The notes under the pieces: generated by a model
The model's input: only the letters and a program-made list of their open reading frames with translations
What the model was told of the DNA's origin: nothing
Database searches by the model: none
Part shown: positions 27,866-36,857 of the stretch, piece by piece
Position numbering within the stretch: the first letter of the stretch is position 1
Layout: every line of letters starts with the position of its first letter
Made by a program: the position numbers and the translations under genes
Assembly: GCA_902594545.1 (NCBI GenBank)
Contig: CACJMO010000001.1
Coordinates: forward strand, 85,112-149,111
Length of the DNA: 64,000 bases
Direction: 5' to 3'
Origin: an uncultured SAR86 cluster bacterium
GTDB lineage: Bacteria > Pseudomonadota > Gammaproteobacteria > Magnimaribacterales > Magnimaribacteraceae

Positions 27866-28459
27866 TCAGCCACCAAGTTTCTTAATTATTCCCTTGAGAT
27901 AGTCGAGCTTTTCACGACTACTATCAAGTTCAAGGATTGTCTGTTTTTCTATGGGTTGAATGGGAAGTACGCTTGCCAAGATGTAGCACACGCTACTTGA
28001 GCTTGTAGTATCGAGATCTAATTCAAGTTTCTTTATTTCGGGATGATTAGTGATTTCTTCTACCATATTCCACATATCGCTGTACTTGGGCTCCTTAGAT
28101 AAGTCTTCGTCTAATTCTTCAATTTTCAAGACTTTACCCACTAGTAAATCATCATCTTCCTTCCATTTTTCTTGGACTTTAATCTTATCTTTCCCTCGAA
28201 CCGTTATCCCTAGAAGGCCGTTATCAAGTTGATCAAAATCAACTATTTCAACGTATGTGGCAATGTTATGGTGACTTGGCAAGCCAGTTTTATCATCATA
28301 ACCTTGCTTTGCTAGGACTATACAAAAGCCTTCAGAATTACTAAGGCATTTTCTTACCATATCTATGTATCTAGGCTCAAAAATTTGGAGGGGCAAAAGA
28401 GCACCCGGAAGAACATTGATATTCAGCGGAAATAAAGGCGAGGTCAGCCCTTCAGTCAT
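27866..28459 (-). CDS. Lon substrate-binding (LON) domain protein
   Basis: A 197-residue stand-alone LON domain without ATPase or protease parts. The N-terminus 'FPLNINVLPGALLPLQIFEPRYIDMVRKCL' and 'FCIVLAKQGYD' are typical of the 'peptidase S16, LON domain' family common next to housekeeping genes in proteobacteria. Its function is not established. It overlaps the 3' end of mpl by 8 bases and ends tail to tail with the carotenoid oxygenase. Confidence 0.9.
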   Translation of the reverse strand: MTEGLTSPLFPLNINVLPGALLPLQIFEPRYIDMVRKCLSNSEGFCIVLAKQGYDDKTGLPSHHNIATYVEIVDFDQLDNGLLGITVRGKDKIKVQEKWKEDDDLLVGKVLKIEELDEDLSKEPKYSDMWNMVEEITNHPEIKKLELDLDTTSSSSVCYILASVLPIQPIEKQTILELDSSREKLDYLKGIIKKLGG

Positions 28460-29807
28460 TTTTATATTCCTTTAAAAGTAATTTAGTGAGGTTATCAAAA
28501 TTACCGTTAGACATAACAACCAATAGATCATCCGCTTGATTAAGCTTTTTAAACTCTTTCACGAATTCACTAATGTTAACAATTTGCGAGGATTTGGAAG
28601 GTTCCGCACCTACTAATTTTTCCGTTTGAGTAAAGTCTTCACTCTTCCAAAATACCTTATCTGCAACAGCAATAGCCTCTACGAGGTTATTATCATGAAA
28701 TCCAGACTTCATCGTATTGGACCTCAACTCAATGGCAGCAATTAATCTCTTATTAGGAAATTTCTTTTTTATGCCCTCAAGCGTGCTCTTTATAGCTGTA
28801 GGATGATGGGCAAAATCTTCAATCAATACCAGTCTATGATCTTCAAAAAGTAAGTCTTGACGCTTAGCAACTCCCTTAAATTTTTTCAAAGAATTCAAAG
28901 CATCTTTCATCTCAATGCCGTATTGTTTAGCTGCTAAGACTGCAGTTATTGCGTTTCTAGCATTATGTTCTCCTAGCATTGTCCAATCTAATTCTCCTTC
29001 ATTTCCAGCAATCCTAAGCCGTGTTGGTGTATTATCTTGTGAAAAAGAGATGGAATTTTCATGTTGCCCATTTATTCCATAGCTTATCAATTTACTCCAA
29101 CAGCCCATGTTGAGAACCTTGGAAATATTTAAATCATCGGTAGGAAATATTATTCTGGCCTCCTCTTTTAGAGTTCTAATTAAATGGTGAAATTCTCTGT
29201 ATATATACGATATGTCTGGAAATATATCAGCATGATCAAACTCTAGATTATTAATGATTAAAGTATCTGGTTTATAGTGAATAAATTTTGATCTCTTATC
29301 GAAAAAAGCTGTGTCATATTCATCTGCTTCTAGAACGAATATATCATCCTTGCCTCTTCTAGCTGATTTATGAAAATCTTTTGGTCTTCCTGCTATTAAA
29401 TACCCTACATCGATGCCTTGATCTTCAAATATCCATGCAATCATTGCAGTTGTTGTTGTCTTTCCGTGGGTTCCTGAGACGGCAATTACCTTTTTATCTT
29501 TTAGAATTGTTTTGTATAACCAATCAGGTCCGGAAATTAAATCAGCCTTGGTGGATAAGAGATATTCAAGTGCCGGATTCCCACGAGAAATAGAATTGCC
29601 AATGACATATCTATCTGCATCGGGTATCAGGGAAGCATCATAGCCCTGCATTATCTGAATTCCCATCTCCTCGAGATGATCTGACATAGGCGGATAGATA
29701 TTTTCATCACACCCCGATATGTCTATGCCATTTTCTTTTCCTAAAATTGCAAGCCCACCCATGAAAGTTCCACAAATTCCAAGGATATGTACTCTTTCTT
29801 TAGACAT
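28452..29807 (-). CDS. mpl: UDP-N-acetylmuramate:L-alanyl-gamma-D-glutamyl-meso-diaminopimelate ligase
   Basis: Mur-ligase family enzyme that recycles murein tripeptide by joining it to UDP-MurNAc. Visible are 'HILGICGTFMGGLAILGKE', the ATP loop 'VSGTHGKTTTTAMIAW', 'LEADEYDTAFFDKRSKF', 'NNLEFDHADIF' and 'EDFAHHPTAIKSTLEG'. ATG 29807 starts the protein at 'SKERVHILGICG'; the ORF track's 29900 start adds 31 residues that overlap the promoter region of the divergent phosphofructokinase gene. It complements the wall-synthesis and wall-cleaving genes upstream in the window. Confidence 0.95.
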   Translation of the reverse strand: MSKERVHILGICGTFMGGLAILGKENGIDISGCDENIYPPMSDHLEEMGIQIMQGYDASLIPDADRYVIGNSISRGNPALEYLLSTKADLISGPDWLYKTILKDKKVIAVSGTHGKTTTTAMIAWIFEDQGIDVGYLIAGRPKDFHKSARRGKDDIFVLEADEYDTAFFDKRSKFIHYKPDTLIINNLEFDHADIFPDISYIYREFHHLIRTLKEEARIIFPTDDLNISKVLNMGCWSKLISYGINGQHENSISFSQDNTPTRLRIAGNEGELDWTMLGEHNARNAITAVLAAKQYGIEMKDALNSLKKFKGVAKRQDLLFEDHRLVLIEDFAHHPTAIKSTLEGIKKKFPNKRLIAAIELRSNTMKSGFHDNNLVEAIAVADKVFWKSEDFTQTEKLVGAEPSKSSQIVNISEFVKEFKKLNQADDLLVVMSNGNFDNLTKLLLKEYKND

Positions 29808-29870
29808 TAATTCATTATAACTAGCAAGAATGAATACAAGATAGATTTGTTTTAAAGTATTATTCGACCG

Positions 29871-31127
29871 ATGAAAGCCAAAAACGCGGTTTATGCCCAA
29901 TCGGGAGGTGTCACCTCAGTCATAAATGCAACTGCCTGTGGAGTTATTGAAGCTTCACGGAAGTCCAAGAAAATCGACAAGCTCTTTGCAGGAAAAGATG
30001 GAATAGTTGGAATTCTTAATGAGGATTTAATTGATACAAGCATAGAAAAAAGTTCTGAAATCAAGAAATTAATGCACACTCCAGGTGGTGCGTTTGGTTC
30101 TTGTAGACATAAGCTTAAAGACCCTAAAAAGAGCCAAAAAGAATTCAAAAGACTCATAGAAGTTTTTCAAGCTCACGATATTGGATACTTCTTCTATAAT
30201 GGTGGAGGAGATTCTCAAGATACATCAAATAAAATAGCACAATACACAAAAGAGGCAGGATTTCCCGTAACTTGTATTGGTATCCCAAAAACCATAGATA
30301 ATGATTTGCCTTTCACAGATAACTGTCCTGGGTTTGGATCTGTAGCAAAGTATATTGCCACTTCAACAAAAGAAGCTGCTCTAGATGTTAAAAGTATGTC
30401 CAAAAGCTCCACAAAGATTTTTATTCTTGAAGTTATGGGAAGGCATGCGGGATGGCTTGCTGCATCCGCTGGACTAGCCAAGTCAAGCAATAACTCGGCG
30501 CCTCATATTATTCTTCTGCCAGAAGTCCCCTTTAACGAAAAGAGTTTTTTGAAAAAAGTAAAAGAAGTGGTAAAAAAAGAAGATTATTGCGTAATCGTTG
30601 TTTCTGAAGGAGCACAATACAAGAACGGAAAATTTCTTGCTGATGCCGGCACGGTTGATTCTTTTGGTCACAAACAACTTGGGGGAGTTGCACCTAGAGT
30701 TGCTGAATTGATCAGTAGTAAATTAGGGCTAAAGTATCATTGGGCTGTTTCGGATTATTTACAAAGATCCGCTCGTCATATTTCTTCTCAGGTAGATTTA
30801 GATCAAGCCTATGCAGTAGGTAAAGCTGCTGTTGAATTTGCCTCTAAAGGTGAAAATGCGATTATGCCAATTATTGTGAGAAGAAAATCAAAGCCCTATT
30901 CTTGGGATATTGGAAAAGTTGAATTATCAAAAGTAGCTAACATTGAAAAGAAAATGCCTCAAAAATTTATATCGAAGGATGGTTTTGGCATAACTCAGTC
31001 TTGCAAAAACTATCTTCTTCCTTTGATTCAAGGGGAAGCCTGGGCGCCGTTTAAGGATGGCGTGATAGATACTGCTTCTTTGAAAAATAAGCTTACTAAA
31101 AAGAAGTTGAAAAGGTTTAAAATTTAG
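29871..31127 (+). CDS. pfp: 6-phosphofructokinase, pyrophosphate-dependent type
   Basis: Phosphorylates fructose-6-phosphate. Two positions point to pyrophosphate rather than ATP as donor: an Asp in 'GGGDSQDT' (~110) where ATP enzymes have Gly, and Lys in 'GIPKTIDNDL' (~138) where ATP enzymes have Gly. Other family marks are 'QSGGVTSVINA', 'VMGRHAGWLAAS' and 'LGGVAPRVAEL'. At 418 residues it fits the PPi-PFK group. The PPi reaction is reversible, so it could serve glycolysis and gluconeogenesis. A TATTAT lies 7 bases before the ATG and no Shine-Dalgarno is seen. Confidence 0.9.
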   Translation: MKAKNAVYAQSGGVTSVINATACGVIEASRKSKKIDKLFAGKDGIVGILNEDLIDTSIEKSSEIKKLMHTPGGAFGSCRHKLKDPKKSQKEFKRLIEVFQAHDIGYFFYNGGGDSQDTSNKIAQYTKEAGFPVTCIGIPKTIDNDLPFTDNCPGFGSVAKYIATSTKEAALDVKSMSKSSTKIFILEVMGRHAGWLAASAGLAKSSNNSAPHIILLPEVPFNEKSFLKKVKEVVKKEDYCVIVVSEGAQYKNGKFLADAGTVDSFGHKQLGGVAPRVAELISSKLGLKYHWAVSDYLQRSARHISSQVDLDQAYAVGKAAVEFASKGENAIMPIIVRRKSKPYSWDIGKVELSKVANIEKKMPQKFISKDGFGITQSCKNYLLPLIQGEAWAPFKDGVIDTASLKNKLTKKKLKRFKI

Positions 31128-32302
31128 CTCAAAACCTTAAACTCGATTTCTGCCTTTTTTAGTCTTTCCACCAGAACATCCCCCAACCCAACAGCAGAAG
31201 TCAAAACTCCTCCATACTCTTGACCTCCGGGTAACTCATTTGATCTTGCAAGAGCTAAAGCAGATTCACAAACTAACTTTGCTGTAGATTTGTATCCGGG
31301 ATCTCCCGATCCATACATTGAACATATTTTTCTTTCATTATCTTCAGAAGTAGCAACAAAAGTGGCTCGAAACCAACCATTATCTTGAGTTTCTTGAGTA
31401 GGACCTTCCCCTGGCTTAGGAAGAAAAGGTCTTACAAGATGCTTTAAAGGAGTGCTTAAAACTAGAAAACCTATAACTAAACCCAAAGATGCTAATCTAG
31501 CAGTTCTTTTGGTAGCGAACAAACCATGTTCTCCAAAAGTAAAATTATTGCCGTATGGCTTTTGATTTTGTTCCATTAAAGCTGCTGACCTTCTGACGAC
31601 TCGGGTATTTGCGACAGCCATAACGCCGACGCCTGCCCAGCCCTCAAGCCCATCAACTTGCTCGACTTTGATACTGTCTTTTGATTTTTCTCTTTGTTCA
31701 TCAGAAACGGTATGCTCAGGATTTAAAACAAATGGATCACGCATTTCTTTTCCTACTCCATCCATAGTAAAAATAGTTTCTGTAGTTCCACCCGAAGCTC
31801 CCCCTTGTGCTTGATGATAGACATCTACTCTGGATACGGGTTTATTAAATTGAGAAACTGTAAAAAATGCTCCTATATCTGAAGGAATAGAATCATAACC
31901 ACAGGAAGGGATAATTCTTATACCCTTTGAAGCAGCTTCTTCATGGTGTTTATCAATTAAACCTCTTACCCAATGATTTTCACCTGTTATATCGGTGTAG
32001 TGCGCTCCCTCTTCTACACATGCCTGCACAAGCAATGATCCATAACGCGCAAATGGGCCAGCAGTCGATAGAACTACTTTAGTTTGACTAGCCAAAGATT
32101 TAAGCGCGTCGAGATCTCCGCCGTCTGCTACTAAAATATCGCAGTCAAGGTTAAACTCTGACTTAATCTGATCAAGCTTAGTAGCACTTCTGCCAGCCAT
32201 AGCCCATACCAAATCACTGTAATTGTCCCTTAGATACTTACAGCATATCTGACCCGTAAATCCTGTTGCTCCGTAAATTATAATTTCGTATTTTTTATCC
32301 AT
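31124..32302 (-). CDS. saccharopine dehydrogenase-like / trans-acting enoyl reductase family oxidoreductase
   Basis: A 392-residue NAD(P)-binding protein. The N-terminal Rossmann motif 'IIYGATGFTGQICCKYL' and 'AGRSATKLDQI' followed by 'VLSTAGPFARYG' and 'GCGYDSIPSDIGAF'-like 'SCGYDSIPSDIGAFF' place it with the saccharopine dehydrogenase-like (SCCPDH / trans-acting enoyl reductase) family, often tied to lipid metabolism. The actual substrate is unknown. Its start overlaps the stop of the hotdog thioesterase gene (TAATG), so the two should be co-expressed. A hydrophobic segment (LGLVIGFLVLSTPL) suggests membrane contact. Confidence 0.85.
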   Translation of the reverse strand: MDKKYEIIIYGATGFTGQICCKYLRDNYSDLVWAMAGRSATKLDQIKSEFNLDCDILVADGGDLDALKSLASQTKVVLSTAGPFARYGSLLVQACVEEGAHYTDITGENHWVRGLIDKHHEEAASKGIRIIPSCGYDSIPSDIGAFFTVSQFNKPVSRVDVYHQAQGGASGGTTETIFTMDGVGKEMRDPFVLNPEHTVSDEQREKSKDSIKVEQVDGLEGWAGVGVMAVANTRVVRRSAALMEQNQKPYGNNFTFGEHGLFATKRTARLASLGLVIGFLVLSTPLKHLVRPFLPKPGEGPTQETQDNGWFRATFVATSEDNERKICSMYGSGDPGYKSTAKLVCESALALARSNELPGGQEYGGVLTSAVGLGDVLVERLKKAEIEFKVLS

Positions 32303-32709
32303 TATGTTTTGAGTATCTTTCCAACCCCTCCAAATGTAATTATTGTTTTATCTCCCACAGTTATATCGCCCTCAGAAAAACCTAGAGATTTTCCTATCTT
32401 TGTCGCCCTGCATCTGATTAGCAACATGCTTCCAATCGGTGCTGGTGCTAAAAACTCCGTATGAAAACTGACCGTAGTTACCAAACTATTCCTGTCCTTC
32501 ATCATAGAGGATGTCATGCAAAAATCTGCAAGAGCCATAAGGGCTCCTCCATGTGCAGATTCATAAAAATTGCTGTGTTCCTTCTTGGCAAAGAAGATCA
32601 TAAATAACTCATCATCTTCTTTTTTATAATAACCTGGACCCATACCCTCAATATGAGGCTGAGGTATTTTGAGTTCTTTAAAACCTTCTGGTATTTCTTG
32701 ATCTGTCAT
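32302..32709 (-). CDS. PaaI-family hotdog thioesterase
   Basis: A 135-residue single hotdog domain. 'ESAHGGALMALADFCMTSSM' is the PaaI/YbgC-type active-site helix with the conserved His-Gly-Gly, and 'VTTVSFHTEFLAPAPIGSMLLIRCRATKIGKSLGFSEGDI' forms the beta sheet. It probably hydrolyses an acyl-CoA. It is coupled to the saccharopine-dehydrogenase-like gene downstream and diverges from the CoA transferase gene, where a TATAAT (32718-32723) may serve the plus strand. Confidence 0.88.
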   Translation of the reverse strand: MTDQEIPEGFKELKIPQPHIEGMGPGYYKKEDDELFMIFFAKKEHSNFYESAHGGALMALADFCMTSSMMKDRNSLVTTVSFHTEFLAPAPIGSMLLIRCRATKIGKSLGFSEGDITVGDKTIITFGGVGKILKT

Positions 32710-32768
32710 ACCTTGATTATAATCTGTTGTCTGATTAAGTGAATGTATGAAACGAAAAGAATTGAATT

Positions 32769-33953
32769 ATGAGTGGAATACTTGAAGGTGTAAAAGTATT
32801 AGATTTTGGTCGATATATAGCAGGACCATTCTGTGGAGCCCTATTAGCAGACTATGGGGCTGATGTGATAAGAATAGAGAGGGTTAGTGGAAGCGAAGAT
32901 AGGTACGTTGCTCCAGTAACTGAGGATGGGCAGGGTGCAATGTATCTTCAGTTAAACAGAAACAAGTTAGGTTTGACTCTAAACCCCACTAAAGAAAAAG
33001 GGAAAGAAATAGTAAGAAAACTAGTAGAGGGCGCAGACATTGTAATTGCAAACCTTCCCGAACAAACGCTCAAATCTATGAGTTTAGATTATGAGACTCT
33101 AAGATCCATAAACCCTGGAATTATTCTCACATCTAATACTGCTTTTGGAACAACAGGTCCTTATGCAGAGCGAGTAGGTTTTGATGGCGTGGCGCAAGCT
33201 ATGTCAGGAGCAATGGATATGACAGGAGATCCTAATCAACCTACTAAAGCATATGCCCCATATGTTGATTTTTGTAGTGCTTCACTTGCTGCTTTTGGAA
33301 CTGTATTGGCATATCTTGAAAAGCAAAAAACTGGAAAAGGACAAAGAGTGCAAACTTCATTACTTCAGACTGCTCTTACAACCACAAACAATCTTCTGAT
33401 AGAACAGGAGCTTTTAAATATCAATAGAGTAGCTTCTATGAATAGAGCTCAAACTTCAGGTCCATCTGACACTTTCCAAACTAAAGATGGGTGGATACTT
33501 GTTCAAACTGTAGGCCAACCACTGTTTGAAAGATGGGTTGCTCTCATGGGGGAAGAGAGTTGGTTAAATGATAAAAGATTCAAAGACGATCTGAGCAGAG
33601 GAGAAAACGGGCATCTAATCAGCGAAAGAATGTCTCTATGGTGTTCGGAACGAACCTCACAAGAAGCTATCCTAGAGCTTGAAAAATCTAGAATACCCGT
33701 TGGTGAAGTATTGAAAGCTGAAGAAACATTAAATGAGAGACACATTAATGAAAAAGGATCTTTCGTAAAACTGACTTATCCTTCTTTAGACAGAGAATAT
33801 TCTGTCGTTGGGCCAGCAGTCGAATTGTCAGCTAACCCAGGAAAAATTAGACATAGATCCCCGGAATTGGGCGAACACAATAATCAAATCCTCACTGAAT
33901 TAGGTTACAGCGAAGAAGAAATTAACCAACTAAAAACTGACAGAGTTATCTAG
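32769..33953 (+). CDS. class III CoA transferase (CaiB/BaiF family)
   Basis: Transfers CoA between a carboxylic acid and an acyl-CoA donor. 'LEGVKVLDFGRYIAGPFCGALLADYGADVIRIE' is the N-terminal signature, followed by 'LNRNKLGLTLNPTKEKGKEIVRKLVEGADIVIAN' and the catalytic Asp in 'APYVDFCSASLAAFG'. At 394 residues it is full length. It lies 9 bases upstream of an acyl-CoA dehydrogenase gene, so the pair probably activates and then oxidises an organic acid. The true substrate is not evident. Confidence 0.92.
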   Translation: MSGILEGVKVLDFGRYIAGPFCGALLADYGADVIRIERVSGSEDRYVAPVTEDGQGAMYLQLNRNKLGLTLNPTKEKGKEIVRKLVEGADIVIANLPEQTLKSMSLDYETLRSINPGIILTSNTAFGTTGPYAERVGFDGVAQAMSGAMDMTGDPNQPTKAYAPYVDFCSASLAAFGTVLAYLEKQKTGKGQRVQTSLLQTALTTTNNLLIEQELLNINRVASMNRAQTSGPSDTFQTKDGWILVQTVGQPLFERWVALMGEESWLNDKRFKDDLSRGENGHLISERMSLWCSERTSQEAILELEKSRIPVGEVLKAEETLNERHINEKGSFVKLTYPSLDREYSVVGPAVELSANPGKIRHRSPELGEHNNQILTELGYSEEEINQLKTDRVI

Positions 33954-33962
33954 GAGATAAAT

Positions 33963-35126
33963 ATGGATTTTAAACTTTCTGAACAACAAAAAGAATTACA
34001 GTCTACGGCAAGGAACTTTGCACAAAAAGAAATGGTAGATGTGGCCAACTCAATGGAGGATACCAGCGAACCTCTCTCTAAAGAATGGTTAAAAAAGTAC
34101 TCGGAAATGGGATTCTTAGGAATAAATGTGTCTGAAAAATATGGAGGTTTAGGTCTTTCAAATCTAGATGCCTTGATAGTCATGGAGGAGTTTGCAAAAG
34201 TATCTTCAGCAGTTGCATTTCCTATATTCGAGAGTTGTGTAGGGCCTGTGAAAGCTATTGAGCATTTTGCTTCTGAAGAATTAAAACAAAAAGTAATTCC
34301 ACAAGTTTGCCAAGGTAATATTGTAGTAGCTGTATCAATGTCTGAACCGAATGCAGGTTCTGCATTAACAGACCTGACTACAAAAGCTGAAATTAAAGAT
34401 AATAAATTCATCCTCAATGGAACAAAGAGATGGTGTTCTGGGGGCGGTCATTCAGAAGGATATGTTGTTTATTGCAGGATGTCAGAAGAGCCAGGTGCTA
34501 ATGGTATTGGTGCTGTATATGTAGAAAAGGATTCTCCTGGAGTTAGTTTCGGACAACAAGAAAAGTTAATGGGCTGGAACGGAATTCCTTCTGCAGATAT
34601 TTACTTTGATAACGTCGAGGTTCCTCTTGAAAACATAATCGTTGAAGCTAATGGAGGGTTTAAGAAATTAATGGAGGCGTTTGATTTAGAAAGGTGTGGA
34701 AATGCAACCATGTGCCTTGGCCAAGCTTCTGGTGCTCTAGAGAGTGCCATCGAATACGTCCAAGAAAGAGAGCAATTTGGAAAACCCATAGTGGAGTTTC
34801 AAGCTGTACAAATGAAATTAGCCGAAATGGCTATGAAAGTTGAAGCCTCAAGACTGCTTATACACAGAGCTGCGCATAATGCTCAAGAAGGTTTTCCCAG
34901 CATATTTGAATCCAGTGTTGGTAAATGTTTTTCTAATGAAACAGCTAGAGAAGTTGTAGCTGCTGCAATGCAACTTATGGGGGGCTACGGATTCAACAAG
35001 GAGTATTCCATGGAAAGAAAATACCGAGATGTATGGGGCTGGGGAATTGCTGGCGGGACTATAGACATTCAAAAAATAAATATCACATCCGCTATGGTCG
35101 GTAAGAGATTCAATCAGAGAAAGTAG
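33963..35126 (+). CDS. acyl-CoA dehydrogenase
   Basis: FAD-dependent dehydrogenase, 387 residues. Family marks: 'DFKLSEQQKELQSTARNFAQKE', 'MSEPNAGSALTDLTTKA' (FAD/substrate loop), 'FILNGTKRWCSGGG', 'QEREQFGKPIVEFQAVQMKLAEMAMKVEASRLL' and 'AMQLMGGYGFNKEYSMERKYRD'. The usual catalytic 'YEGT' near the C-terminus reads 'IAGGT', so the standard Glu is absent, as in some subfamilies that place the base elsewhere. GGAGATAAAT lies before the ATG. Co-transcribed with the CoA transferase. Confidence 0.93.
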   Translation: MDFKLSEQQKELQSTARNFAQKEMVDVANSMEDTSEPLSKEWLKKYSEMGFLGINVSEKYGGLGLSNLDALIVMEEFAKVSSAVAFPIFESCVGPVKAIEHFASEELKQKVIPQVCQGNIVVAVSMSEPNAGSALTDLTTKAEIKDNKFILNGTKRWCSGGGHSEGYVVYCRMSEEPGANGIGAVYVEKDSPGVSFGQQEKLMGWNGIPSADIYFDNVEVPLENIIVEANGGFKKLMEAFDLERCGNATMCLGQASGALESAIEYVQEREQFGKPIVEFQAVQMKLAEMAMKVEASRLLIHRAAHNAQEGFPSIFESSVGKCFSNETAREVVAAAMQLMGGYGFNKEYSMERKYRDVWGWGIAGGTIDIQKINITSAMVGKRFNQRK

Positions 35127-35609
35127 TTACTTTAACTGATTTATTATCTTTTCTAAGGACATTACTAAGTCTTCTTTTTCTTCTTCATTAAGAAAATCAC
35201 CTATGGGAACTCTCTCCCCTTTTGATCTAATAACTATATGAGCCGGATACCAAGGATGTTCAGGTTTTTCAACCGAAACGTAAGACCACATTCTGAAGTA
35301 TTCCCAAACCTGATCAATTTTTCCTGCACCTTTTTCAATTTTTAATTTTTCTTTGGTAAGAGTTATTACTTCTTGTTTATAAGTTTTTTTCATCACTAGA
35401 TAAACACAAACTCCAACAAATAAAACCTCTAGACCAGCAAACGGAAGAATCATTGTTGCTCCAGCAAAGGCAAAACCTATACCAATAGCAAGGCAGGTAA
35501 ATGCAATAACAAATACGAAGAGTAAGCTAGTTTTCCAACTAGTAGATTGATTTGGGCGAAGCAATATACGATGTATATTTTCTTCTATGTTGCTTTCAAC
35601 TTTGACCAT
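35127..35609 (-). CDS. DUF2244 integral membrane protein
   Basis: A 160-residue protein with two adjacent membrane helices (about residues 27-50 and 52-72) followed by a cytoplasmic beta-rich domain with 'WEYFRMWSYVSVEKP' and 'IVIRSKGERVPIGDFLNEEEKEDL', characteristic of DUF2244. The role is unknown; members often neighbour cytochrome oxidase genes, but not here. It ends one base from the stop of the acyl-CoA dehydrogenase gene on the other strand. Its start codon overlaps the -35 element of the divergent argD promoter. Confidence 0.82.
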   Translation of the reverse strand: MVKVESNIEENIHRILLRPNQSTSWKTSLLFVFVIAFTCLAIGIGFAFAGATMILPFAGLEVLFVGVCVYLVMKKTYKQEVITLTKEKLKIEKGAGKIDQVWEYFRMWSYVSVEKPEHPWYPAHIVIRSKGERVPIGDFLNEEEKEDLVMSLEKIINQLK

Positions 35610-35629
35610 ATAAAAAGGGAATCTATAAT
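35602..35629 (+). promoter_or_regulatory. strong sigma70-type promoter for argD
   Basis: TTGACC, 16 bases, TATAAT: five of six and six of six matches. The -35 overlaps the start codon of the divergent DUF2244 gene. Transcription would begin about 22 bases before the argD ATG at 35659, and would exclude the upstream TTG start in the ORF track from having a useful leader. Confidence 0.6.
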
Positions 35630-35658
35630 ACTATTGCTTGCCCAGAAAGTTTCTTCCG

Positions 35659-36855
35659 ATGAAAGTAAATAGTAAAAATAATCAATTAAGAGAGCTGTAC
35701 GACAAAGTCATGCTACCTAATTACTCTCCGGCATCATTTATACCTGAAAGGGCCGAAGGTTCAAGATTATGGGATAAGGATAACAAAGAATACATTGATT
35801 TTGGAGGTGGCATTGCAGTTAATTCTCTTGGCCATTCGCATCCTGAGCTGGTAAAGGCCTTAGCGGATCAATCAAAAAAAATATGGCATTTGAGCAATTA
35901 CCTTACCAATGAACCTGCTATTGAACTAGCCGAGCGGCTTACAAAACATACTTTTGCTGAAAATATTTTTTTTAGTAATTCAGGTTCAGAAGCTAATGAG
36001 ACTGCTATAAAGATTGCTAGAAAATTTCACGCTTCAAATAATGAAAAAAGAGATCGGATAGTGTCATTTAAAAATTCCTTTCATGGACGTTCTTTACTCA
36101 ATATATCGCTCGGTAGTTCGGACATGCATAGAGACGGCTTTGAACCCTTGATGCCTGGAATAATTCATGGCAAGTACAACGACATAGATGAACTAGAAAA
36201 ACTCATTGATAGGCGCACTGCTGCCGTAATAGTTGAGCCGGTTCAGGGTGAAGCAGGTGTATTTGAAGCTTCAAAAGAATTTATGCAAAGACTCAGAGAT
36301 ATTACCAGAGAACACAATGCTCTCTTGATCGTTGATGAGGTCCAAAGTGGAGTAGGAAGAACGGGCAGTCTATATGGTTATATGAATTTCGATATCGTGC
36401 CAGACATAATCACATCAGCGAAAGGTTTGGGAGGAGGAATACCTATTGGCGCAACATTGACAACTAAAACAATAGGAAAATTTATGCAGCCAGGTACTCA
36501 TGGATCAACTTTCGGAGGAAACCCCCTTGCCTGTTCAGTTGCCAATAAGGTAGTAGAAATAGTTTCGGAAGAGGGATTCTTAACTGAAGTAAAAAGAAAA
36601 GAAAAAATCTTCTTGAAGTTCCTCTCAGAATTGAAAAAGGATAATGTGATCTCTGATATAAGATCCGCGGGCTTATGGATAGGTTGTGATCTGGTTAAAG
36701 ATACCGCAGAGTCAGTATTAAATGATTCTTATGATAAAGGGCTAATAATGGTTTCAGCTGGGGCAAATTGTTTAAGATTGGCTCCTGCTTTAAACATTCC
36801 AGATGAAGACATATTAAAAGGTCTAGAAATACTTAAAGAAGTTTTAGGGGGTTAA
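35659..36855 (+). CDS. argD: acetylornithine/succinylornithine aminotransferase
   Basis: Class III PLP aminotransferase of arginine synthesis (or succinylornithine catabolism as AstC). Marks: 'YDKVMLPNYSPASFIPERAEGSRLWD', 'GGGIAVNSLGHSHPELV', 'NSGSEANETAIKIARKF', 'SFHGRS', 'VEPVQGEAGV', 'LLIVDEVQSGVGRTG' and the PLP Lys in 'TSAKGLGGGIPIGA'. The start is set at ATG 35659; the ORF track start at 35638 is a TTG. The following aldo-keto reductase begins 2 bases after the stop. Confidence 0.93.
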   Translation: MKVNSKNNQLRELYDKVMLPNYSPASFIPERAEGSRLWDKDNKEYIDFGGGIAVNSLGHSHPELVKALADQSKKIWHLSNYLTNEPAIELAERLTKHTFAENIFFSNSGSEANETAIKIARKFHASNNEKRDRIVSFKNSFHGRSLLNISLGSSDMHRDGFEPLMPGIIHGKYNDIDELEKLIDRRTAAVIVEPVQGEAGVFEASKEFMQRLRDITREHNALLIVDEVQSGVGRTGSLYGYMNFDIVPDIITSAKGLGGGIPIGATLTTKTIGKFMQPGTHGSTFGGNPLACSVANKVVEIVSEEGFLTEVKRKEKIFLKFLSELKKDNVISDIRSAGLWIGCDLVKDTAESVLNDSYDKGLIMVSAGANCLRLAPALNIPDEDILKGLEILKEVLGG

Positions 36856-36857
36856 AA

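Noticed and set aside
29808-29900. N-terminal extension of mpl
   Set aside because: Adds residues unlike Mpl and overlaps the divergent pfp start; 'SKERVHILGICG' at 29807 is the normal beginning.
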